Of a DNA stretch of 16,863 nt, positions 1-6,155 are shown in pieces (position 1 is the first letter of the stretch; each line of letters opens with the position of its first letter). A program made the translations under genes and the position numbers. Source of the stretch: Bacteroidales bacterium (GTDB lineage: Bacteria > Bacteroidota > Bacteroidia > Bacteroidales > UBA932); the NCBI GenBank assembly GCA_017561265.1, contig JAFZDJ010000085.1, positions 1-16,863 of the forward strand, given 5' to 3'. Below the pieces are notes generated by a model, which was not told the origin of the DNA, searched no databases, and saw only the letters and a program-made list of their open reading frames with translations.

Positions 1-1
1 G

Positions 2-229
2 GCACGTGAGATCATCAAGACCGTTTCTGCAGAGAAGGCAGCTAACCTTCCTGAGCAGATGGTAGCTAACATCGCTAAGGGTCGTCTCCAGAAGTTCTTC
101 AAGGAGCAGACTCTCGAGGAGCAGGGCTATCAGATGGGTGACGGCAAGACTCCTGTAAAGGATGTTGTCAAGGCAGCTGATGCTGAGGCTAAGATCCTTT
201 GCTTCAAGAGAATCTCACTCGCTGACTAA
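2..229 (+). CDS. tsf: Elongation factor Ts, C-terminal part (5' end outside window)
   Basis: The frame is open from the window edge and gives 75 residues before TAA. EF-Ts is the cytoplasmic nucleotide-exchange factor that recycles EF-Tu-GDP to EF-Tu-GTP in translation. The visible part has the family's C-terminal pattern: an IAKGRLQKFFKE helix (compare the usual 'vegr..KFf.E..Ll.Q' stretch), a cysteine-free loop with DGKTPVKDVV, and the closing CFKRISLAD, close to the common ending 'f.Rf.lGe'. The start lies upstream of the window, so length and N-terminal UBA-like domain cannot be judged. A strong hairpin terminator follows 27 nt after the stop, so this is the last gene of its transcript (rpsB normally precedes tsf). 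Family assignment is from motif memory; confidence is high. Confidence 0.9.
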   Translation, partial: AREIIKTVSAEKAANLPEQMVANIAKGRLQKFFKEQTLEEQGYQMGDGKTPVKDVVKAADAEAKILCFKRISLAD

Positions 230-255
230 TTCAGGATCTTAAAACATCCATATAC

Positions 256-291
256 AAAATGACCATCGGCACTCCCGATGGTCATTTTTTT
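256..291 (+). terminator. Rho-independent terminator after tsf
   Basis: A perfect 9-bp stem, gaccatcgg (261-269) with ccgatggtc (275-283), has a 5-nt loop. A-T pairs extend it on both sides (aaaat with atttt) and it runs into a T tract to 291. It closes the tsf transcript. Confidence 0.93.
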
Positions 292-330
292 GTTCCCATT
301 CTCCGTCATTTCCTGTCCGGACCCGCCGTT

Positions 331-465
331 CCCTTACTGTTCTGTCCTTCCCTTACTGTTCTGTGCTGTTCTGTCCTTCCCTTACTGTTCTGTGCTGTTC
401 TGTCCTTCCCTTACTGTTCTGTGCTGTTCTGTCCTTCCCTTACTGTTCCGTGCTGTTCTTTCCTT
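331..465. repeat. 29-bp tandem repeat array (4 full units plus a short unit)
   Basis: Units begin with cccttactgttc at 350, 379, 408 and 437, exactly 29 bp apart. A shortened 19-bp unit begins at 331, lacking one gctgttctgt-like 10-mer. The first three full units are essentially identical and the last (437-465) carries a few substitutions. The array is pyrimidine-rich on the plus strand. The 29-bp period is not a multiple of three, so long stop-free frames across it are a by-product of the repeat, not evidence of a gene. No protein was called here. Confidence 0.9.
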
Positions 466-490
466 CCCGACCCGATCGGGAATTCCTCCT

Positions 491-602
491 GTCATCCTGA
501 GCGAACGCAGTGAGTCGAAGGATCTTCTGAAAGACACCTCGCCCCGTCACGACTCGAGAAGCAGAATATAAGGGAGATGCTTCTCTCGTTCGCAGCGGGG
601 CG
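491..602. repeat. REP-like intergenic element with a large hairpin
   Basis: The element opens with gtcatcctgagcgaacgc and gtcgaaggatct, a 'GTCAT..TGAGCGAA..TCGAAGGATCT' pattern widely scattered in bacterial intergenic regions. It continues into a long imperfect palindrome: cgccccg (540-546) pairs with cggggcg (596-602), acga (549-552) with tcgt (586-589), and gagaagca (556-563) with tgcttctc (578-585). The hairpin lies beyond the stop of the minus-strand LRR gene and could end that transcript, although no T tract is obvious. The rest of the 466-675 gap shows nothing else I can name. Confidence 0.6.
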
Positions 603-675
603 GATGCTGATTCAGAATCTTTGTAAGATGTAGATTGTTTATTGGTGTTTAGTTCTTTAATCTTTGCTTAGATTG

Positions 676-2811
676 CTAATCATTACAATGTTCACAATCA
701 CATTTGTCCCTTTGGCCTTCTCCCTTATATTCATAATCATCCCATGGCTCACCTTCCGTCCAACATCCATATTCATACTTATAATAATAATATGGTATAA
801 ATCCATCAGGGTCTACTGGTGAGTGTCCACCGTGATAACTGTATTTATGATCATATAATACACGCAAATCTATTTCGTTATGCCAGAAGGATGGTACCAT
901 AAAATTTAAAGGTGTAGATTGGCAGTCTACTCTTGTACCGATATTTGCCCCGTTGTAAGCATCCAGATTTAAGTTTGTCAATTTATTATGACGAATTGTA
1001 AAACTCTCCAGATTGGTAAATAAAGGTAAAGTAAATGACGTGAATTCGTTACTATCTAAATTTAATGTTTTAATCTGAGGCATATTATTTAAAGTACACG
1101 ATTTCAATTCATTTTCATGTAAATCAACTTCTTCTATCATAGGAAGATTGTCCAAATGAATAGTTTTTAGTCCAGATTCGTTTACAAGGAGCCTTGTTAA
1201 GGCTGAACAGTTCGTAATCGATAACGACTCAATACACTCGCTACTATGATCAAAGAAGCTAAGAGAATTGCAGTTATCTATTATTACCTTATTGAACGGA
1301 TTTCCATCGATACACAAAAATTCTAATTTGTTTAAGTTACACAATTCTAGTTCTTTTAGGCAATTATTAGATAAATCTAATTGACTTATGTTCTCAGTGT
1401 TATTTAGATTGATAGAATTTAAACCAGTGTTTGAAATAGATATGTAATCGATTTCTTTACAGTCATCAAAATCTATATTAGTGAGATTGTTTGCATAACC
1501 GCAAGAAAAACTCTTCAATGATGAACATCCCTTAATATCAATAGAATGAAGGCAACTAGGTGTTGGAGTTCCACCCCAGATTTCTGAGTTATCACCTAAA
1601 AATTTGAATTCTTCTAATGATGTACAATTTGTCAGTGTTATATTTTCTATATATTTGCTCAGTGTACCAGTATCCCACATATCCTTAAGTAGTAATGATT
1701 TAAGGTTTGTACATCCTGATAAATTTATAGAATAAATCTTATTGTCTATAATATTTAGAGATGTTATGAGTTTACAATCAAGTAATTCGATTTTGCCATT
1801 CAGGTTATTGTCGTAAAGATCCAAAACAAATGTGCCATCTGAATCCATTGTTATGCCATACCAGTCACTGATTGGAGCATCTGTACACCAATTATCATTA
1901 TGATACCAGTTGTCTCCATCGGTTTCTTGGTAGAGTTTAGAAAGCATTTGTTTTAGCTCATGGGAGTCATGCCGAAACTCTGGCATTGTACGTATTTCTG
2001 AGATTCCAATATTATGTCTGTTATTTGTTTTCTTTACTGTTTTTCTTCCTGTATCATCTGTTACTGTGATGGTAAATCCATCCATAAATTCTGTTGGAGG
2101 AAGAGTTATATAGAAGTCAGTAGCAATCAGAGGATCGAGTTGGATAGCAGGAGTGCAGCATAAATCAATAGCTCTTGATGATTCTTCGTTATCAATCATC
2201 TGAATTGAAGGTGTGACTCCTCGATCGAGAATTACAGTTGCATTTCCAGAAAGGATTTCGTCCGAGTTGCCTGTCAATGTGATTTGACTTATAGAGCCGC
2301 TACCCGTAAGACTGAGTTTAAGAATTCCTACTAAATAATCGAAATACAATCTGTTGTCTGTGCTAGGGCAGGTTGCAACCATTGGAAAACTAAGTGCATC
2401 AAAGCTAGATTTACTATAAGTCTGCCATTGTTGAAATGACATTTCAAAACTTATTTTATTATCCTGCTTTTTGAGATTTGTCTCAGATGTTGAATGAAAA
2501 GCAACTGTTTTGTCTAGCTCAAAAGGTTCATCAATAAGAGTGTAATCTTCTTTAAACTCTCCAGTAGAACTACCTATTGAAGATTCTACAATAGAATATA
2601 CTATTGCACCGCTTTCATTATATATATTTATTTGATCACCTTCAGACCAGATAACTTTATTCCCCTCAGTAAGAGCTGTCTTTGTATCTGTTTCATATGT
2701 CTGAATTGATGCATAATAGTTGCTTAGTTTAAAGCTGTTGTCGAATTGTTCTTCTTGACAAGCTGTGAGTAATAAGATAATCGAAGAAAATATAATTATG
2801 TTTTTTTTCAT
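676..2811 (-). CDS. Leucine-rich-repeat surface lipoprotein with fimbrillin-like N-terminal domain
   Basis: 711 aa from the ATG at 2811. I chose this start, not the in-frame one 27 codons upstream, because it begins a textbook lipoprotein signal: MKK, a hydrophobic run, then the lipobox LLTAC. Residues about 40-285 have the pattern of Bacteroidetes fimbrillin-like domains (KTALTEGNKVIWSEGDQINI near residue 45). Near residue 297 sits the LRR-cap motif TDGDNWYHNDNW followed by ISDWYGITMD. About 310-650 are irregular LRRs of roughly 20-23 residues with LxxLxLxxN/CxxL spacing. The C-terminal 60 residues are rich in Tyr, Gly and acidic residues and end in a cysteine cluster, CDCEHC. It is probably anchored in the outer membrane and used for adhesion or ligand binding; that role is inference. 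It follows the small ORF at 2831-2989 by 19 nt, behind the structured leader. The gene is visibly AT-richer than the core genes in this window, suggesting acquisition. Confidence 0.85.
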   Translation of the reverse strand: MKKNIIIFSSIILLLTACQEEQFDNSFKLSNYYASIQTYETDTKTALTEGNKVIWSEGDQINIYNESGAIVYSIVESSIGSSTGEFKEDYTLIDEPFELDKTVAFHSTSETNLKKQDNKISFEMSFQQWQTYSKSSFDALSFPMVATCPSTDNRLYFDYLVGILKLSLTGSGSISQITLTGNSDEILSGNATVILDRGVTPSIQMIDNEESSRAIDLCCTPAIQLDPLIATDFYITLPPTEFMDGFTITVTDDTGRKTVKKTNNRHNIGISEIRTMPEFRHDSHELKQMLSKLYQETDGDNWYHNDNWCTDAPISDWYGITMDSDGTFVLDLYDNNLNGKIELLDCKLITSLNIIDNKIYSINLSGCTNLKSLLLKDMWDTGTLSKYIENITLTNCTSLEEFKFLGDNSEIWGGTPTPSCLHSIDIKGCSSLKSFSCGYANNLTNIDFDDCKEIDYISISNTGLNSINLNNTENISQLDLSNNCLKELELCNLNKLEFLCIDGNPFNKVIIDNCNSLSFFDHSSECIESLSITNCSALTRLLVNESGLKTIHLDNLPMIEEVDLHENELKSCTLNNMPQIKTLNLDSNEFTSFTLPLFTNLESFTIRHNKLTNLNLDAYNGANIGTRVDCQSTPLNFMVPSFWHNEIDLRVLYDHKYSYHGGHSPVDPDGFIPYYYYKYEYGCWTEGEPWDDYEYKGEGQRDKCDCEHCND

Positions 2812-2830
2812 GTTCTCAACTTTATAATGG

Positions 2831-2989
2831 TTACCAACTTCCAAATGTTTCGTATAATTCAGGGAGGGATGAACTCTTGCCATCTCCCTCACTACTTACG
2901 CAGAAAATTCCCTCGGAGTACAATTCAATAATCTGAGTGTCCGGCGTAACATATATACCGACTTCTCCTTTGTTAATTCCTTTAGTCAT
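2831..2989 (-). CDS. Small conserved-type protein (52 aa) upstream of the LRR lipoprotein
   Basis: Reading the minus strand from the ATG at 2989 gives a 52-residue frame. It begins MTKGINKGEVGIYVTPDTQI, continues IIELYSEGIFC, and closes with TAA 19 nt before the lipoprotein ATG. The pattern 'Y.TP....IEL..EG.lC.S' resembles short hypothetical proteins often seen ahead of fimbrillin-type surface genes in Bacteroidales, from memory of the family. There is no signal peptide or catalytic motif. Its start overlaps the stop of the longer upstream frame (ATGACTAA), an arrangement that permits translational coupling. The function is unknown. It could instead serve mainly as a translated leader for the downstream gene. 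Confidence 0.55.
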   Translation of the reverse strand: MTKGINKGEVGIYVTPDTQIIELYSEGIFCVSSEGDGKSSSLPELYETFGSW

Positions 2990-3194
2990 GATAGTAAGTT
3001 ATTATTTGTCTCAGACTCCCCAAAAGACGATTGGTCATAAAAGAAAAAGCGCGGGAATCTGTACTTGTTGCACGTCCCACGCTTAGAGGCCTTCGCATTG
3101 CCCTGTACAATGAAACGAGCAACGCAGAAGCCCACGCCGATATGAATACCACAACATATTCAGCTGTTTGCCGAATATGAAGAATAGTTTGCAT
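2982..3194 (-). CDS. Possible small ORF inside the leader RNA (70 aa)
   Basis: An open frame of 70 residues from the ATG at 3194 (or 72 from a TTG at 3200) ends in TAA at 2982-2984, overlapping by 8 nt the ATG of the next small ORF. The product would be basic with a hydrophobic stretch (VVVFISAWASALLVSL) and no recognised domain. It runs through the hairpins and terminator of the putative leader RNA. So the frame may be real, with translation influencing attenuation, or may be a chance by-product of a conserved RNA. I see no clear ribosome binding site. I favour the RNA explanation but cannot exclude coding. Confidence 0.3.
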   Translation of the reverse strand: MQTILHIRQTAEYVVVFISAWASALLVSLYRAMRRPLSVGRATSTDSRAFSFMTNRLLGSLRQIITYYHD

Positions 3195-3346
3195 ACCCAA
3201 TGAGCATCTACTGTTGCTTTATCTCGACTGTACAAGAAAGTTGCGAAGTTTCTAAGCATCAAGACAAAACGTCAAGTAAACGCTTTTTCGTATTTTCCTC
3301 CCACCCTTTCACCTTGGGTGTTAAGGTGTCGGCGTGGGAACGATTA
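2990..3346 (-). ncRNA. Structured 5' leader with pseudoknot and attenuator-like alternative pairings
   Basis: This RNA would start near 3343 from the promoter at 3347-3381 and lead into the small ORF and the LRR lipoprotein. Visible structure in transcript order: arm A (3338-3329, CCCACGCCGA); an H-type pseudoknot (CACCTT 3328-3323 with AAGGTG 3315-3310, and loop bases CACCC 3320-3316 with GGGTG 3306-3302); arm B (3140-3131, TCGGCGTGGG), a perfect 10-bp complement of A; a hairpin directly abutting B (3130-3091); arm C (3082-3075, GCGTGGGA), complementary to 8 bases of A; and arm D (3056-3049), which pairs with C and is followed by a T tract. A:B, A:C and C:D cannot all form at once, the logic of a transcription attenuator. 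The ligand or signal is unknown; no known riboswitch class was recognised. Confidence 0.55.
3039..3082 (-). terminator. Attenuator-type terminator hairpin inside the leader
   Basis: On the minus strand GCGTGGGA (3082-3075) pairs along its full 8 bp with TCCCGCGC (3056-3049), with one U-G wobble, across an 18-nt loop. TTTTTCTTTT (3048-3039) follows. It lies about 50 nt ahead of the small ORF's ATG, between the leader promoter and the genes, so it would act before, not after, the coding region. Confidence 0.6.
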
Positions 3347-3381
3347 CAAAGTTAGGAAAGTTTCTTAAAAATTAGACAAAA
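3347..3381 (-). promoter_or_regulatory. Promoter for the leader / LRR lipoprotein unit
   Basis: On the minus strand the -7 box TAACTTTG (3354-3347) fits TAnnTTTG. An upstream TTTTG (3381-3377) lies 22 nt away, slightly longer than the usual spacing. The predicted transcript start is near 3343, leaving a leader of about 350 nt. Confidence 0.5.
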
Positions 3382-3482
3382 CCTTTAAAAAAGAGAAAAA
3401 CTTCGTTAAAGAAAAAGAAAAACCTGTGTCTGAATATTGCAGGATTATAATGTGGACATGATATTTGGCGAAAAATAAACTT

Positions 3483-4382
3483 ATGGATACAAATGCTGAA
3501 ATAATAGTTTATGAACCGGATGAGATGACTCGTATGAATGTATATGTCAAAGGAGATACGGTTTGGCTGACACAGGCTCAAATTGCTCAACTCTTCGGCG
3601 TCGGACAGCCGGCAATATCAAAGCATTTAAAGAATATATTTGCAAGTGGTGAATTAAATATGCAGTCAGTTCATTCCATTTTGGAATATACTGCCTCTGA
3701 CGGAAAATCATATATGACAGGTTTCTATAATCTGGATGCGATTTTATCTGTCGGATATCGCGTAAACAGCAGGAATGCCACTGTTTTCAGACAATGGGCT
3801 AATAGGATACTGAGAGAGTACTTACTTAAAGGTTATTCTTTCAATGCCCGGCTTCTACAGTTGAGCTCGGACATTGACCAGCGTCTGGAAAAGCAATCTC
3901 GTACTTTGGAAGAGCATAGTTTGATTATTGATGAACATTCAAAGAAAATAGATTTCTTTATCAAAACGTCTCTTCCGCCTATAGAAGGAATATTCTACGA
4001 CGGTCAGATCTTCGATTCTTATAAGTTCGTGTGTGATCTGGTGAAAACTGCAAGGTACCGTGTTGTCTTGCTGGATAATTATATAGATGAATCTGTCTTT
4101 ACTTTGCTTGATAAACGTGCAGAAGGAGTGACTGCTGTGGTATATACAGCCAAGGTCACTCCTCAATTACAGCTCGATATTCAAAAACATAACTCTCAAT
4201 ATCCTCCGATAATTGTCAGATTCTTCAATAAGGCACACGACCGTTTTCTGATAATTGACGATATAGTCTATCATATCGGAGCCTCGATCAAGGATCTGGG
4301 TCGCAAATGGTTTGCATTTACCCTGATGCGTGATCTTACGGCAGAAGACGTATTAAGCAGATTATGCGATTACCCTCTCTGA
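3483..4382 (+). CDS. RhuM-family protein with C-terminal PLD-like domain
   Basis: 299 aa from the ATG at 3483. An in-frame TTG six codons upstream is possible but less likely, because family members begin close to this point. Residues about 1-120 carry the RhuM pattern: VWLTQAQIAQLFGV, then AISKHLKNI (helix-turn-helix-like), YNLDAILSVGYRVNS, and FRQWANRILREYLLKGY. Residues 125-165 look coiled-coil-like. The C-terminal part (about 175-290) resembles a phospholipase-D-type fold, with a single H252-x-R254-x4-D259 motif (AHDRFLIIDD) followed by YHIGASIKDLG. The HKD lysine is replaced by arginine, and there is only one copy. RhuM proteins occur in pathogenicity and mobile islands; their biochemical role is not settled. 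The gene is AT-rich like the neighbouring LRR gene, and its 3' end overlaps the convergent gene by 13 nt. Confidence 0.85.
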   Translation: MDTNAEIIVYEPDEMTRMNVYVKGDTVWLTQAQIAQLFGVGQPAISKHLKNIFASGELNMQSVHSILEYTASDGKSYMTGFYNLDAILSVGYRVNSRNATVFRQWANRILREYLLKGYSFNARLLQLSSDIDQRLEKQSRTLEEHSLIIDEHSKKIDFFIKTSLPPIEGIFYDGQIFDSYKFVCDLVKTARYRVVLLDNYIDESVFTLLDKRAEGVTAVVYTAKVTPQLQLDIQKHNSQYPPIIVRFFNKAHDRFLIIDDIVYHIGASIKDLGRKWFAFTLMRDLTAEDVLSRLCDYPL

Positions 4383-4969
4383 AGCTCTTCGATCTGGTCG
4401 AGGATTTCAGTGGCTTTGTGGACAATCTTGCGGTTGATGCGGTGGCCGGCGATGCCGCCGAAGATGCAACCGACCAGAGCTCCGCAGCAGAATCCGATGG
4501 CCATCGGACTGTCAAGTCCAAGTAGCGTGATCATTTCATATAACATCCATGCTACCCATACGATGATTGTCGGGATGGCTATCTTATGCCAGTTCTGGTA
4601 GTGGGTCTTGATCTTGCTGAGCCCCTCCGCGGTTTCTATCAGGTTTCCTTTTGAGAAATCCATGCGGCCAAGAGATACCTTTTGTCCGATGGTGAGTCCG
4701 AGACACACGGCAAGCATGACGGCAGTAGCTCCGACAAAGGTAAGGGAGCATCCCTGCGAATAGAAGAACCATGTGCAGTAAACCAGTGCAATTATTCCGA
4801 GAACTATAGTTGCAGTCACGGTTTTGTTTATGTCCGACATCTTTGACTTCATCGATCGGCGGATATGCTCCTCGTTTACTATTGTCTGCTTATCAAGCTT
4901 TTCCTTGAGCGCGCTGATCTGAGAGCGCATTTCCTCAAGTTCGTTTGAAATGAATGTATTGTTTTCCAT
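4370..4969 (-). CDS. Four-TM membrane protein paired with an ECF sigma factor
   Basis: 199 aa. Residues 8-45 form a charged, probably coiled-coil cytoplasmic segment (NELEEMRSQISALKEKLDKQ). Hydrophobic segments follow at about 50-70, 75-95, 130-148 and 157-176, and a polar helix (ILDQIEELQRG) ends the protein. It starts 12 nt after the stop of the ECF sigma gene, so they are almost certainly co-transcribed. Similar proteins accompany ECF sigma factors in Bacteroides, from family memory. No zinc-binding anti-sigma (HxxxCxxC) motif is present, so an anti-sigma or sensor role is only inferred from position. Its last 13 nt overlap the convergent RhuM-family gene. Confidence 0.75.
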   Translation of the reverse strand: MENNTFISNELEEMRSQISALKEKLDKQTIVNEEHIRRSMKSKMSDINKTVTATIVLGIIALVYCTWFFYSQGCSLTFVGATAVMLAVCLGLTIGQKVSLGRMDFSKGNLIETAEGLSKIKTHYQNWHKIAIPTIIVWVAWMLYEMITLLGLDSPMAIGFCCGALVGCIFGGIAGHRINRKIVHKATEILDQIEELQRG

Positions 4970-4981
4970 CTTCCTGCTTTT

Positions 4982-5464
4982 TTATTCTTCTGACATGTTC
5001 CTGAGTTGTTCCTTGATTCTGAAAAGACGGACGGAAACGTTCTTGGCCGTGATTCCCACTATGGCTCCGATCTCGTCGTAGCTCAGGTTTTCCAGCCAGA
5101 GGAGGACAATAGCCCTGTCGAAGGGACCTAGTCTGCTGATGCGGCTCTGAAGCATTCTGATCTGCTTCATGTCCTCCGCAGAATCATCAAAGAGATTGAT
5201 GTTCATGTCAAGAGGCACCGTCTCGCCCTTACGTTTCTTCTTTCGTTCAGCGGAAATGCAGGTGTTCAGGCTGACGCGGTATATCCATGTCCTCGCGCTG
5301 CTCTCCCCACGGAATTTCGCAAATCCCTTCCAGAGATTCACAAGGATGTCCTGGAAAAGGTCCGCAACCTCCTCCTCATCCTTTGAGAACATGTAGCACA
5401 CTGTGTAAATGGTGCCTTTATGCTCTCTTACGATCCTCGCAAAATCAAGTTCCAATGAGTCCAT
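4982..5464 (-). CDS. ECF-type RNA polymerase sigma factor
   Basis: 160 aa, the normal ECF size. Region 2 is clear: YMFSKDEEEVADLFQDILVN followed by LWKGFAKFRGESSARTWIYR (region 2.2-2.4, about residues 25-65). Region 4 is residues about 108-155, with LSYDEIGAIVGITAKNVSVR as the helix-turn-helix that reads the -35 element. The protein directs core RNA polymerase to a stress- or signal-specific regulon, which cannot be identified here. It is followed 12 nt later by a membrane protein, the probable partner. The sequence ahead of the ATG reads TGAAAAGAA, a plausible weak ribosome binding site. The gap to the upstream CPBP gene is only 54 nt and holds no clear TAnnTTTG box, so readthrough from the menA-like gene is possible. 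Confidence 0.9.
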   Translation of the reverse strand: MDSLELDFARIVREHKGTIYTVCYMFSKDEEEVADLFQDILVNLWKGFAKFRGESSARTWIYRVSLNTCISAERKKKRKGETVPLDMNINLFDDSAEDMKQIRMLQSRISRLGPFDRAIVLLWLENLSYDEIGAIVGITAKNVSVRLFRIKEQLRNMSEE

Positions 5465-5518
5465 TTCTTTTCAGTTTTGCACATTAGACGCAATGGCAGA
5501 CGGAAAACTACAAGAAAA

Positions 5519-6154
5519 TTACATTATCGGGAACCAGATGAATACAGCGCAGTCCCAGAGGGCATGGGAGATGATGATTGCACCGATCTTTTCTGGGAAG
5601 AAACGGTAGGCGAGTCCCCAGACGAAGCCTGCAACCATCGCTGCCATTATGAGCATGAAATTGAACTTGGAAATATGTACAAGTCCATATACAAGAGTGG
5701 TCAATATGAAGCCGATATTCGGGTTCCAGCGTGCAGAAAGGCGGTTCTGAATGCATCCGCGCCAGAATATTTCTTCGGCCGGACCGATGATAAACAGCAT
5801 CAGAATGGACAGGATCCATGGATTTTCGCCTTCTTTCATTCCATAGATATTATCTACCTGCGGGCGTGCAAAATCGAAAAGAAGGGTCGAAAAATACTCT
5901 CCAAGCCAGAATATTCCCCAAAGGGCGGCGGCAAGCAGCACTCCTAGAGCAATGTTGGAAAAATCAATGCGCACGTCCTTCCACCATCCGGGACGTGCCC
6001 AGCAGGTGAAAAGTGTCAGAGTCGCTCCGGAACATGTCATCATTACCCAGAAATTGACATGAGGTGCGGTCCATGGAGAAAACATTATTGTCCAAAGAAC
6101 GGCCGCCAGACAGATGCCGACGGCCGGTTTCTTCATAGATGTATCCTTGTTCAT
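5519..6154 (-). CDS. CPBP-family intramembrane glutamic endopeptidase (CaaX protease-like)
   Basis: 211 aa with about seven hydrophobic segments. The family's catalytic motifs are present in order: EExxxR as E127-E128-xxx-R132 (PAEEIFWRG), a histidine in the next helix (H160, GLVHISKFN), and H197 in ISHALWD. The family covers Rce1-like proteases and bacteriocin self-immunity proteins; the substrate cannot be predicted. Its ATG comes one base after the stop of the UbiA-family gene, so the two are probably translationally coupled. A second ATG six codons in (6136) has a better upstream AAGGAT and could be the true start. Confidence 0.85.
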   Translation of the reverse strand: MNKDTSMKKPAVGICLAAVLWTIMFSPWTAPHVNFWVMMTCSGATLTLFTCWARPGWWKDVRIDFSNIALGVLLAAALWGIFWLGEYFSTLLFDFARPQVDNIYGMKEGENPWILSILMLFIIGPAEEIFWRGCIQNRLSARWNPNIGFILTTLVYGLVHISKFNFMLIMAAMVAGFVWGLAYRFFPEKIGAIIISHALWDCAVFIWFPIM

Positions 6155-6155
6155 G

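Noticed and set aside
331..465. Tandem array considered as a CRISPR
   Set aside because: Units follow each other directly with no unique spacers, and no cas genes are present.
259..571. Two overlapping plus-strand frames encoding Pro/Cys/Leu-rich peptides
   Set aside because: They are translations of the 29-bp tandem repeat, whose period keeps frames free of stops; no start signal, no homology pattern, and one runs over the tsf terminator.
2812..2892. 27-codon N-terminal extension of the LRR lipoprotein frame
   Set aside because: It precedes a perfect lipoprotein signal peptide and overlaps the small ORF; the internal ATG at 2811 is the sensible start.
3372..3590. 72-aa minus-strand frame opposite the start of the RhuM-family gene
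   Set aside because: A shadow of an A-rich stretch and the real plus-strand gene; low-complexity Phe/Ile-rich product.
5477..5947. 156-aa plus-strand frame opposite the CPBP gene
   Set aside because: It lies antisense to a gene with clear catalytic motifs and has no recognisable domain.
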